A stretch of 61,748 bases of DNA from Gellertiella hungarica (GTDB lineage: Bacteria; Pseudomonadota; Alphaproteobacteria; Rhizobiales; Rhizobiaceae): NCBI RefSeq assembly GCF_014197145.1, contig NZ_JACIEZ010000016.1, forward strand, positions 1 through 61,748, read 5' to 3'. The stretch's first letter is position 1; the number at the start of each line of letters is the position of its first letter. A program made the translations under genes and the position numbers. This document shows positions 46,193 through 55,185 of this stretch, piece after piece. The notes beneath the pieces were generated by a model. That model saw only the letters and a list, made by a program, of their open reading frames with translations, had not been told where the DNA came from and did not search any database.

Positions 46193-47188
46193 TCAAAGCG
46201 CCGAAACGGCAACTGCACCCTGCTCTGCGGCTTCCTTCTCCAGCGGGTTCACCAACGGCAGGCCGAAGGGCCCAGCCTCGATTTCGAACACATCGCCCCC
46301 TTCGGTGCGGATGCCGTCTGCGAAGGAAAGCGTAGCCGTGCCGAACATGTGGACATGCAGATCGCCCGGCTGGCGGAACAGCGCGTACTTGAAGTGATGG
46401 TGCTCGAGGTTGGCAAAGGTATGGGACATGTTGGCCTCGCCCGAAAGGAACGGCTTCTCCCACAGAACCTGCCCGCCCCGGCGAATGCGCGTTACGCCGC
46501 GGATGTCCGCCGGCAGTTCGCCAAGCAGGATTTCCGGACCGAAGCTCGCCTGCCTCAGCTTGGAATGGGCGAGGTAGAGATAGTTGACGCGCTCCGTGAC
46601 GTGGTCCGAGAACTCGTTGGCCAGGGCCCAGCCGATGCGGTACGGACGCCCATCCGGCGCGATGATGTAGATACCGGCGATTTCGGGTTCCTCGCCGCCA
46701 TCCTCGGCAAAACCGGGCGAAACCAGCGGCTGGCCGGACGGGACTGCGGTGTGGCCGTTGCCCTTGTAGAACCACTCGGGCTGAACGCCCACCTCGCCTG
46801 CGGCGGGCTTGCCACCTTCGAGGCCCATGCGGAACATCTTCATGCTGTCGGTCAGCGTTTCCTGAGCCGCCTCCAGCTTGGCATGCATGGCATCGCGGGC
46901 GGCAGCGGAGCCCAGGTGGGTCAGACCCGTGCCCGTGAGGTGCATGTGGGCCGGATCGGGATGATCCACCGGCAGCAGCAGCCGGCCTTCGGCCGCCGCA
47001 GCCGCCAGATCGACCGCTTCACCCAGCCCGTGGGAGGCAACTTCCTCCGCCAGGCTGCGGCCGGCGGCAATGGCCGAAAGTGCGAGATCGTAGACGCTGG
47101 TCGCCCCACGAACGACGGCCGCCTCCGAGCCGTCCCGGGCGACGACGGCACGGCCACCGCCGGGAAGGCTGATCTGGGAGAGCAACAT
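46193..47188 (-). CDS. araD1: AraD1/GguC family protein
   Basis: A 331-residue protein with a fumarylacetoacetase-like fold (motifs IIAPDGRPYRIGWALANEFSD and GTATLSFADG). It corresponds to GguC of the Agrobacterium chvE-gguABC operon. The AraD1 group is tied to oxidation of L-arabinose, probably acting on 2-keto-3-deoxy-L-arabinonate, which fits the dehydratase gene downstream. The exact reaction remains inferred. It lies 13 bases after mmsB. Confidence 0.87.
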   Translation of the reverse strand: MLLSQISLPGGGRAVVARDGSEAAVVRGATSVYDLALSAIAAGRSLAEEVASHGLGEAVDLAAAAAEGRLLLPVDHPDPAHMHLTGTGLTHLGSAAARDAMHAKLEAAQETLTDSMKMFRMGLEGGKPAAGEVGVQPEWFYKGNGHTAVPSGQPLVSPGFAEDGGEEPEIAGIYIIAPDGRPYRIGWALANEFSDHVTERVNYLYLAHSKLRQASFGPEILLGELPADIRGVTRIRRGGQVLWEKPFLSGEANMSHTFANLEHHHFKYALFRQPGDLHVHMFGTATLSFADGIRTEGGDVFEIEAGPFGLPLVNPLEKEAAEQGAVAVSAL

Positions 47189-47201
47189 GGAGGGCTCCTT
47201 C

Positions 47202-48404
47202 TTACTTGGACTTGTTGTAGACGTCGAAGATGACGGCGGCGAGCAGCACGAGGCCCTTGATGACCTGCTGGTAGTCGATGCCGATCCCGAGGATCGACAT
47301 GCCGTTGTTCATCACGCCCATGATGAAGGCGCCGATGATGACGCCGACGATCTTGCCGACGCCGCCGGACATGGATGCGCCACCGATGAAGACGGCCGCG
47401 ATGACGTCAAGCTCGAAGCCGACGCCGGCCTTCGGGGTCGCGGAGTTGAGGCGCGCCGTCACGATCATGCCGGCCAGCGCCGCCAGGACGCCCATGTTCA
47501 CGAAGGTGAGAAACACGAGCTTTTCCGTGTTGATCCCCGAGAGCTTGGCCGCCTTCAGGTTGCCGCCGATCGCATAGATGCGCCGGCCGGGGGTCGTCTG
47601 CTCGGTGAAGAACGCATAGAGGATGGTCAGCACCGTCATCACGATCAGCACGTTGGGCAGGCCGCGGAAGGAAGCGAGCTTCCAGCCGACGAAGACCAGG
47701 GCGGCAGCCATGATGGCATTGCGGATGTAGAAGATGGCCGACGGCTCCTGCTGGATGCCATAGGCCGCATCGCGCTTGCGGGCGCGCCAGCCGAGCCAGA
47801 CCATCAGCGCAGCCGCGATGACCACGACGACGACAGCCGTAAGGTTCGGGCGGTTGACCGCGAAGAGATCCGGAATGAAGCCGGTCGAGAGCGACTGGAA
47901 GCCCTTCGAGAAGGGGCCGATGTTCTGCCCGCCGAGAAGCCACAGCGTCAGCCCGCGGAACACCAGCATCCCCGCCAGCGTGACGATGAAGGAGGGAATG
48001 CGCCAGTAGGCGATCCAATAACCCTGCGCCGCGCCGATGACGGCGCCGCAGAGCAGACCCGCGGGAACCACGACATAGACCGGCAAGCCCATGTTGACGC
48101 TCATCACCGCGGCAATCGCCCCCACGAAGGCCGCGACCGATCCCACCGACAGGTCGATATGCCCGGCCACGATGACCAGCAGCATGCCGAGCGCCATGAT
48201 GATGACGTAGGAGTTCTGGAGGAACAGGTTGGTGATGTTCTGGGCAGAAAGGAAATCCACATCCAGCTGCGCCCGCACGACCACGAGGAAGAACAGCACG
48301 ATGGCAATCAGCGCCATCAGCATGCCGTATTCGCGGAAGTTTTCCTTGAGATAGTCCAGGCCCGGCTTGGCCCCTGCGTTTTCGTCTTTTGTCACGACAG
48401 CCAT
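47202..48404 (-). CDS. mmsB: multiple monosaccharide ABC transporter permease
   Basis: A 400-residue inner-membrane permease with about ten hydrophobic segments, homologous to GguB and XylH. It carries the family segments VAGHIDLSVGSVAAFVGA and, near the C-terminus, FELDVIAAVFIGGASMSGG, typical of sugar permeases of this class. It should form the homodimeric channel for the sugar delivered by ChvE. Ten bases separate it from the ATPase gene upstream. Confidence 0.93.
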   Translation of the reverse strand: MAVVTKDENAGAKPGLDYLKENFREYGMLMALIAIVLFFLVVVRAQLDVDFLSAQNITNLFLQNSYVIIMALGMLLVIVAGHIDLSVGSVAAFVGAIAAVMSVNMGLPVYVVVPAGLLCGAVIGAAQGYWIAYWRIPSFIVTLAGMLVFRGLTLWLLGGQNIGPFSKGFQSLSTGFIPDLFAVNRPNLTAVVVVVIAAALMVWLGWRARKRDAAYGIQQEPSAIFYIRNAIMAAALVFVGWKLASFRGLPNVLIVMTVLTILYAFFTEQTTPGRRIYAIGGNLKAAKLSGINTEKLVFLTFVNMGVLAALAGMIVTARLNSATPKAGVGFELDVIAAVFIGGASMSGGVGKIVGVIIGAFIMGVMNNGMSILGIGIDYQQVIKGLVLLAAVIFDVYNKSK

Positions 48405-48414
48405 TGCACGTCCC

Positions 48415-49929
48415 TCACTTGCTCACGATCAGCGCCATGATGCGTTCCTGGCTGGCCTCTTCCCGAGCCAGCTCGCCGACAAAGGCACCTTCGTTCATCA
48501 CGTAGATGCGGTCGCACATGCCGAGAAGCTCCGGCATTTCGGACGAGATCATCACGACGCCGCGGCCTTCGTCGGCCATGCGGTTCATCAAACCATAGAT
48601 TTCGAATTTCGCGCCGACATCGATGCCGCGCGTGGGTTCATCGAGGATCAGCACCTCGGGATCGGTGAAGAGCCACTTGGACAGCACGACCTTCTGCTGG
48701 TTGCCGCCCGAGAGGTTCACCACCTTCTGGTGGACCGACGGGGTCCGGATCGCCATGGCCTTCCGGTAACCCTCGGCGACGGTCGCCTCCTGCGCCTTGT
48801 TCAGCACGCCGCGCATGGCCACGCCTGCAAGGTTTGCAAGCGAGATGTTCCGGAGGATCGGCTCTTCCAGAACAAGACCGAGACCCTTGCGATCCTCCGT
48901 CACATAGGCAATGCCCGCATCGATGGCGCGGGTGACGGTGGAGGTATCGACCGGCTTGCCGTGCATGCGGACCTCGCCGGTGATGTCCCGCCCGTAGCTT
49001 CCGCCGAAGATCGACATGGCAAGCTCCGTACGCCCTGCCCCCATCAGGCCGGCAATGCCCACGATCTCCCCCTTGCGGACATGGAAGCTGACATCCCGGA
49101 TCATCTGGCGGGCGTGCTGTTCCGGATGCCAGACCGACCAGTTCTTCACTTCCATGAGCACGTCGCCCACATGGGGCGTGCGCTCCGGATAGCGATGGGC
49201 CATGTCGCGGCCGACCATGTCGCGGATGATCCGGTCCTCGGAAATCTCCTCCCGGCGCAGCGTCGAGACCGTCGCGCCGTCGCGCAGGATGGTGATCCGG
49301 TCGGCCACGCGGGAGATCTCGTTGAGCTTGTGCGAGATGAGGATCGAGGTGATGCCCTGCGCCTTCAGCTCCAGCAGCAGGTCGAGCAGCTTCTGGCTGT
49401 CGTTTTCCTGCAGCGCCGCGGTGGGCTCGTCGAGGATCAGCAGCCGCACGTTCTTGGCAAGCGCCTTGGCAATCTCGACCAGCTGCTGCTTGCCGACGCC
49501 GAGCTTTTCCACGAGCGTTGCGGGCGGATCGAAAAGACCGACCTTCTTCAGGAGCGCTTCCGTGCGCTGGAACGTCTCGGGCCAGTTGATGACCCCGCCG
49601 GCGGCAACCTCGTTTCCGAGGAAGACGTTTTCCGCGATGGACAGCAGCGGCACGAGCGCCAGCTCCTGGTGGATGATGATGATCCCCTTGGTTTCGGAAT
49701 CCGCGATGGACCGGTTGGCGAGGGGTGCGCCGTCATAGGTGATTTCGCCTTCATAGGTGCCGTGGGGATAAACCCCGGAGAGCACCTTCATCAGTGTCGA
49801 CTTGCCGGCACCGTTTTCCCCGCAGATGGCGTGGATCTCGCCGGCCTCGACGCTGAGGTTCACATGATCGAGGGCCCGAACACCGGGGAACACCTTGCTG
49901 ATGCCCCGCATTTCCAAGAGCGCTGCCAT
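48415..49929 (-). CDS. mmsA: multiple monosaccharide ABC transporter ATP-binding protein
   Basis: A 504-residue double ATPase homologous to GguA. The first half has Walker [13 protein letters not shown], Walker [12 protein letters not shown] and a variant signature [14 protein letters not shown]. The second half has a degenerate Walker A ([12 protein letters not shown]), the signature LSGGNQQKV and Walker [13 protein letters not shown], the usual asymmetry of sugar importers. It energises uptake through MmsB. A GC-rich hairpin with a weak T tract separates it from chvE. Confidence 0.94.
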   Translation of the reverse strand: MAALLEMRGISKVFPGVRALDHVNLSVEAGEIHAICGENGAGKSTLMKVLSGVYPHGTYEGEITYDGAPLANRSIADSETKGIIIIHQELALVPLLSIAENVFLGNEVAAGGVINWPETFQRTEALLKKVGLFDPPATLVEKLGVGKQQLVEIAKALAKNVRLLILDEPTAALQENDSQKLLDLLLELKAQGITSILISHKLNEISRVADRITILRDGATVSTLRREEISEDRIIRDMVGRDMAHRYPERTPHVGDVLMEVKNWSVWHPEQHARQMIRDVSFHVRKGEIVGIAGLMGAGRTELAMSIFGGSYGRDITGEVRMHGKPVDTSTVTRAIDAGIAYVTEDRKGLGLVLEEPILRNISLANLAGVAMRGVLNKAQEATVAEGYRKAMAIRTPSVHQKVVNLSGGNQQKVVLSKWLFTDPEVLILDEPTRGIDVGAKFEIYGLMNRMADEGRGVVMISSEMPELLGMCDRIYVMNEGAFVGELAREEASQERIMALIVSK

Positions 49930-49950
49930 GTTTCCTCCCTTGCTGGATAA

Positions 49951-49981
49951 AAGGCCCGCCGCGCCAGGGGGCGGCGGGCCA
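49951..49981 (-). terminator. attenuating hairpin between chvE and mmsA
   Basis: On the minus strand a GC stem (arms GGCCCGCCGC and GCGGCGGGCC with a short loop) is followed by TTTTA. It probably lowers transcription of the transporter genes relative to chvE or protects the chvE mRNA 3' end. Confidence 0.6.
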
Positions 49982-49998
49982 ATGGCATGAGCCGGAGC

Positions 49999-51066
49999 TT
50001 ACTTCAGCTGGTCGGCGGTGTAGTAGCCGGACTTGACCAGAACTTCTTCATAGTTCTTGGCATCGACCGGCAGCGGCTCGAGCAGGTAGGACGGAACGAC
50101 CTTCACACCGTTGTTGTAGGTCTTGGTGTCGTTGATTTCCGGCTCCTTGCCCTGCAGGATCGCGTCGACCATCTTCACGGTGACACCGGCAAGGGTGCGG
50201 GTATCCTTGAAGATCGACGAATACTGTTCGCCGGCGATCATGGACTTGACGGAGGGCACTTCAGCGTCCTGGCCGGTCACGATCGGCATCTTCAGGTCGC
50301 CCGAGCCGTAGCCCACGCCCTTGAGCGAGGACAGGATGCCGATGGACAGGCCGTCATAGGGAGACAGCACGCCATGCACCTGCTTGTCGCCGTAATTGGC
50401 CGACAGGATGTTGTCCATGCGGGACTGGGCAACCGCACCGTCCCAGCGCAGCGTGCCGACCTTGTCCATGCCGGTCTGGCCGGAACCGATCACGATCTCG
50501 CCGCTGTCGATCATCGGCTGCAGGACGCTCATGGCGCCGTCGTAGAAGAAGAAGGCGTTGTTGTCGTCCGGCGAACCGCCGAAGAGTTCGACGTTCCACG
50601 GCTTCACGTCCGGGAAGCGCTCCTTGAGGCCGTTGACCAGCGAGGTGGCCTGCAGCACGCCGACCTTGAAGTTGTCGAAGGTGGCATAATAGTCCACATT
50701 GGCGCTGTCACGGATGAGACGGTCATAGGCGATGACCTTGATGCCTGCGGCGGCGGCGTTTTCCAGCGCGTTCGACAGCGTGGTGCCGTCGATGGCGGCG
50801 ATCACGAGGACCTTGTGGCCCTTGGTGATCATGTTTTCGACCTGCGCAAGCTGGTTCGGGATATCGTCTTCAGCGTACTGAAGGTCGGTGTCGTAGCCGG
50901 CAGCCTTGAACTGCTCGACCATCGAATTGCCGTCCGAAATCCAGCGTGCCGACGACTTCGTCGGCATGGCGATGCCGACGGTCCCCTTGTCGCCGGCGAA
51001 AGCAGTGCCGGAAAACAGCACAGCCGTAACTGCGAGCGCGGAAAGCGCCTTCTTGAAAAGATTCAT
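49999..51066 (-). CDS. chvE: multiple monosaccharide-binding protein ChvE
   Basis: A 355-residue periplasmic sugar-binding protein with a signal peptide (1-24, GTAFA) and the two-lobe fold of type I binding proteins. It matches Agrobacterium ChvE in length and sequence ([53 protein letters not shown]). ChvE binds arabinose, galactose, glucose, xylose and others for uptake, and in Agrobacterium presents them to VirA. First gene of the operon. The start faces a LysR gene that appears frameshifted, which may affect its induction. Confidence 0.95.
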   Translation of the reverse strand: MNLFKKALSALAVTAVLFSGTAFAGDKGTVGIAMPTKSSARWISDGNSMVEQFKAAGYDTDLQYAEDDIPNQLAQVENMITKGHKVLVIAAIDGTTLSNALENAAAAGIKVIAYDRLIRDSANVDYYATFDNFKVGVLQATSLVNGLKERFPDVKPWNVELFGGSPDDNNAFFFYDGAMSVLQPMIDSGEIVIGSGQTGMDKVGTLRWDGAVAQSRMDNILSANYGDKQVHGVLSPYDGLSIGILSSLKGVGYGSGDLKMPIVTGQDAEVPSVKSMIAGEQYSSIFKDTRTLAGVTVKMVDAILQGKEPEINDTKTYNNGVKVVPSYLLEPLPVDAKNYEEVLVKSGYYTADQLK

Positions 51067-51214
51067 TGTGTCCTCCTCGGGGCCGCATTACCTCCTGCGG
51101 CACGTGTCCGGTCCTTCTGTCATCCCGCGGGGATGCTGACCGTGGCGGAACGATTGCAATTGCTCGCCATGTCAGTCAAATAATGTTTGGTGATTTCGAT
51201 ATGGCCAAAATGTT

Positions 51215-52155
51215 ATGTCTTCTTTCGACAATGCTGATGCCCTGCTGCAAAGGGGCCTGAAACTCTCCCATCTGCGGCTTCTGGAGGCCCTCTCCGAAAG
51301 CAGCCAGATCAGCGATGCCGCAAGAAGGCTGGGGATAGCGCAGCCAGCAGCCTCGCGGCTGCTGGGGGAAATCGAACGAATCGTCGGCCGCCCCGTCCAC
51401 GAGCGCACGGGGCGGGCGTGCTGCTGACACCCGTCGGCGAGGCTCTGGCGCTTCGGGCGCGCCGCATCCACATGGAGCTTCGCGACGCAGCCCGGGACGT
51501 CAATGAAATCGACATGGGCAATGTCGGCCACGTCCGGATCGGCTCGGTGACCGGGCCTGCACTCGAGCGGGTGCTGCCCGTGCTGCGCACCGCCCGGGTG
51601 GTGCAGCCAAAAGTAACCTACGAGGTGATCGTCGCGACTTCGGATATCCTGTGCCAGCATGTTCTCTCGGGCAGGATCGACTTCGCCATCGGCCGGTTGC
51701 CGGTCGGCCCCGAGCGGCAGATGCTGTCTGCCCGGATGATCGCCACCGAACCGGTCTCGCTGATGGTGCGCAAGGGGCACCCGCTGGAACGGCTGACCCC
51801 GATCGAGCCCGCGCAGCTGATGCTTTACGACTGGGTGATGCCGGGGCCGGAGTCGCTGCTCTGCCAGACCGTGGTCGCCCGGCTAAGGGCACTGAAAATG
51901 CCCGAGCCGACGCAACGCTTCTCCACCGCATCCTTCCTGCTGACACTGGCGCTCTTGCAACAATCGAATGCGATCGCGCCGCTCGCCCATGCGGTCTGCG
52001 CCGCCTTCTCCCAGGGGCCGGAAGCGCCCTACACGATTCTCCCCGTGGAGCTCGGCATCGAGGTGGAACCCTACGGGTTCATCACCCGCGCCGACACGAT
52101 CCTCACGCCTGCCGCGTCGCGCATGGCGCAAATGCTGCTCGGCGAAGGTATTTGA
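51215..52155 (+). pseudogene. gbpR: frameshifted LysR-type regulator, gbpR-like
   Basis: Two consecutive frames make one LysR protein of about 313 residues. The first (51215-51427) has the HTH (LKLSHLRLLEALSESSQISD, ARRLGIAQPAASRLLGEIE) and ends HERTGRACC-stop. The second continues from 51418 with LLTPVGEALALRARRI and a full substrate-binding domain. Family proteins read HERTGRGVLLTP across this point, so one G is missing in the G-rich run at 51407-51416. The place, divergent from chvE, is that of gbpR, the sugar-responsive regulator of chvE. It is either a true recent pseudogene or a sequencing error in a homopolymer-rich spot. Confidence 0.85.
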
Positions 52156-52175
52156 TCTGTATTTTACGGATCCAT

Positions 52176-52248
52176 CGAAGCTTGCGCGAAGCTTGCCGCA
52201 CCTGCGCGCAAGAACTTCCGGCACCTCGACAATAAGTAATTTCTTATT
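52176..52248. other. repeats in the leader of the RTX gene
   Basis: CGAAGCTTGC occurs twice with an 11-base period (52176-52185 and 52187-52196), the period of one DNA turn. AATAAG and CTTATT form an inverted repeat at 52231-52248. They may be regulator sites upstream of the RTX gene. Confidence 0.35.
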
Positions 52249-52352
52249 TAGCATCGATTCAATCAAATGTTGAGTACCATCCGGGAAGGGTCTACATCCA
52301 GCCCAGGTCAGCGATTTCGAGACAATCATTTCATCACGAGCGGAGCTCCATT

Positions 52353-54536
52353 ATGCCTAAAGGTTCTACACTCAACTGGAGGATGGCCCACGGCCGCGTT
52401 TACGAGGCCGGCGCAGTCGGCGACGACACCTTTAACGTGACGGGATACACCGCCACGGACAACGTCGACGGCGGTGCAGGCAACGACACGGTGCAGCTCA
52501 CCGCTGCCGGCACGATGGACATCACGGTGCCGGCCACCTTCCTGAACATCGAAAACCTGCGCGGCTCCAGCGGCGACGACACCTTCATCGTCAGCAATGC
52601 GCGCCTTGTGGGGATAACGTCCATCGATGGCGGCAACGGCAACAACACCATCCAGATGAAGACGGGCGAAGCCGAAGTGAGCTTCGCCAACATCACGCTG
52701 ACGAACATCCAGAAGATCGCGGGCAACGCTGCAGCAAACATCATCACCGGCTCCTCTTCGGGCGACACGATCGACGGCGGCGAGGGTGACGACACCATCA
52801 ACGGTCGTGACGGCAACGACAACCTCACGGGCGGCCTTGGCGACGATACCCTGATGGGCGGCGCAGGCGACGACCGGCTGACCGGCAGCGACAACACCGA
52901 CGGCGAGGATACCCTGGTCGGCGGAACCGGGAACGACACTTACGTGGTCGATGGTCTGGACGATGTCATCGACGAGCTCGCCGACAACGGCTCCGGCACG
53001 GATACAGTCGTCGCCAACGAGGTGACCTACGACCTGAGAAGCGACCGCATCCGCGGCGAGGTCGAGAACCTCACCCTCACCGGCTCGCGCAATGTCAACG
53101 GTTTCGGGACGCGCGGCGACAATGTCATCACCGGCAATGACGGGAACAACAAGCTCTACGGCCTGGAAGGCAACGACACCCTGATCGGCGGCCAGGGAAC
53201 CGACCGCCTCGAAGGCGGGGCCGGCAATGACCGTCTGGACGGCGGCACCGGCATCGATACCCTGCTGGGTGGCATCGGCAACGACACCTACGTCGTCGAC
53301 GACGCCCGCGACATCGTGGACGAACGGGCCACCATGCTCCCCAAGAACGCGCCGAACAACGACACCGTCGAAGCCAGCATCACCTACTCGCTCACTGGAA
53401 ACGCTTCCATCTTCGGGGTGATCGAGAACCTGACGCTGACCGGCAACACCGCCATCGACGGCACCGGCAACGAGCTGGACAACCTCATCACCGGGAACGG
53501 CGCGGTGAACCGGCTTTACGGAAACGAGGGCAATGACAAGCTCGTGGGCGGTGCCGGCGCGGACATCCTCGAAGGCGGCGACGGCAACGATACGCTCGAT
53601 GGCGGCACCGGTGCCGACACCATGTCCGGTGGCGACGGCGATGACATCTATATCGTCGACGATGCCAACGACGTGGTGGATGAGAGCTCGGGAACCGGCG
53701 TGGATACGATCATGTCCTCGGTGACCTACAGCATGGTTCGCCAGAACGGCGCCCTGCCGCAGGGCAGCATCGAGAAACTGGTGCTGACGGGAGCGGCAAA
53801 CATCAACGCCACCGGCAATGCGCTCGCCAACGACATCAAGGGCAATGACGGCAACAACACGCTCGATGGCGGCGCCGGCAACGACCGCCTCGAGGGCGGT
53901 GCAGGCACGGACACGCTGAAGGGTGGCAAGGGCAACGATACCTATGTGATCGACAGCTACACCGACACCCTCGATGAAACGAGCGGCAGGGGCTCGGACA
54001 TCGACACCGTCGAGGGGGCGATGAACATCTCCTTTGCCAACGGATCGACCGAAACGCCCACGATCCGCGGCGATATCGAAGGCATCCGCCTGATGGGAAC
54101 GGGGAACTTCAACGCCACCGGCAACGGCCTGAACAACGAACTCACCGGAAACTCCGGCAACAACAGGCTCGACGGCGGACTCGGAAACGACACCCTCACG
54201 GGCGGCAAGGGAGCGGATTCCTTCCTGTTCTCCACTGCGCTCAACGGGACGAACAACGTCGACCGGATCACCGATTTCAACGCTCCGGAAGACACGATCC
54301 TGCTCGATCATGCGATTTTCACCGCGGCAGGCGCCGTCGGCATGATCGCGTTGAACGCCTTTGTTTCAAACCTGACCGGATCAGCGACGACTGCCGATCA
54401 GCGCATCATCTACGAAATGGATACCGGAAAGCTGTTCTACGACGCCGACGGCAGCGGTGCGGGCGCGGCCATCCAGTTCGCACTGCTTTCGGCGAACCTT
54501 CGCGGCCTGAGCAACAAGGACTTCGTGATTTTCTGA
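52353..54536 (+). CDS. RTX calcium-binding repeat protein
   Basis: A 727-residue acidic protein with no N-terminal signal peptide. It contains several blocks of glycine-rich nonapeptides of the form GGxGxDxLx (for example GGEGDDTIN, GGLGDDTLM, GGAGNDRLD, GGDGNDTLD), which bind calcium and fold into beta-rolls. Between blocks lie repeated spacers of about 60 residues with the pattern GNDTYVVD and IENLTLTG. The C-terminus (about 640-727) is the typical non-repetitive type I secretion signal region, ending DFVIF. It should be exported by a type I system, but no transporter genes are nearby. No enzymatic domain is seen, so a matrix or adhesion role is likely. Confidence 0.9.
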   Translation: MPKGSTLNWRMAHGRVYEAGAVGDDTFNVTGYTATDNVDGGAGNDTVQLTAAGTMDITVPATFLNIENLRGSSGDDTFIVSNARLVGITSIDGGNGNNTIQMKTGEAEVSFANITLTNIQKIAGNAAANIITGSSSGDTIDGGEGDDTINGRDGNDNLTGGLGDDTLMGGAGDDRLTGSDNTDGEDTLVGGTGNDTYVVDGLDDVIDELADNGSGTDTVVANEVTYDLRSDRIRGEVENLTLTGSRNVNGFGTRGDNVITGNDGNNKLYGLEGNDTLIGGQGTDRLEGGAGNDRLDGGTGIDTLLGGIGNDTYVVDDARDIVDERATMLPKNAPNNDTVEASITYSLTGNASIFGVIENLTLTGNTAIDGTGNELDNLITGNGAVNRLYGNEGNDKLVGGAGADILEGGDGNDTLDGGTGADTMSGGDGDDIYIVDDANDVVDESSGTGVDTIMSSVTYSMVRQNGALPQGSIEKLVLTGAANINATGNALANDIKGNDGNNTLDGGAGNDRLEGGAGTDTLKGGKGNDTYVIDSYTDTLDETSGRGSDIDTVEGAMNISFANGSTETPTIRGDIEGIRLMGTGNFNATGNGLNNELTGNSGNNRLDGGLGNDTLTGGKGADSFLFSTALNGTNNVDRITDFNAPEDTILLDHAIFTAAGAVGMIALNAFVSNLTGSATTADQRIIYEMDTGKLFYDADGSGAGAAIQFALLSANLRGLSNKDFVIF

Positions 54537-54544
54537 GAACCGCA

Positions 54545-54583
54545 GGCGGGGTGGGCGTCTGTCCCTCCCCGCCGGCCTTTTTT
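54545..54583 (+). terminator. intrinsic terminator after the RTX gene
   Basis: GGCGGGG and CCCCGCC form a stem with a 15-base loop, followed within two bases by GGCC and six T residues. Confidence 0.65.
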
Positions 54584-54826
54584 CGTGCAAGCCGGCCCCC
54601 ACCTGCCCCTCTGCCGTCCCGGCCCGCCTTGAAGGCTGGGGGCGGCAGGCAAGCTCCGTCGAGCGTCAGGGTTATCGCCGGCAATCCCAACAGTTCGCCT
54701 CGCCAATCCGTCGGACTCCGCCTATGATCCCGCCGCCGCCACGGGAGGCGGTGACCCATGATCGGCGTCGCGCGGGACAGGACAAACAGGCTCCACCCGG
54801 CCGGCGCCCACTGGCCAGGAGGGCCC

Positions 54827-55129
54827 ATGAAACGCCAGATCCTTTCGCTTTCCATTCTCCTCATCGCCCTGCCCGCCGAGGCCGCGGTCTCCGGTTTCTA
54901 CGACAGCGCCGAGCAGATCGGCCTCATCCTGTCGAGCGAAGCCGTCGCCGACGCGGTTCACCAGGCGCCGATCGGATCCATTTCCAACACAGGCACGCGG
55001 AAAGACGGCGCGAACGAATGGACGGTCCGCGTTCAGGAATGCGACCTCAAGGTCTATCTGAAACCCGTCCTGCCGAATGGCCCGGGGAAAACCACCTACG
55101 AACTGGAAGCCCCTGGCGCCTGCGAATGA
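54827..55129 (+). CDS. small exported protein
   Basis: A 100-residue protein with a signal peptide (about 1-19, PAEA). The mature part has two cysteines (VQECDLKV and the C-terminal GACE) that could pair. No family is recognised. The ATG at 54827 follows an AGGAGGG site. It is convergent with the CRTAC1 gene. About 240 bases upstream are empty apart from the RTX terminator. Confidence 0.68.
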   Translation: MKRQILSLSILLIALPAEAAVSGFYDSAEQIGLILSSEAVADAVHQAPIGSISNTGTRKDGANEWTVRVQECDLKVYLKPVLPNGPGKTTYELEAPGACE

Positions 55130-55185
55130 TGCAGGCGCTGTTGCCTTCGTGCGCGCCGCAGGACTGACGGCGCGCACCACGCCAA

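Noticed and set aside
51215-51427. The LysR HTH fragment as an independent small DNA-binding protein
   Set aside because: The next frame continues the same family without a gap, so a frameshift of one gene is the simpler reading.
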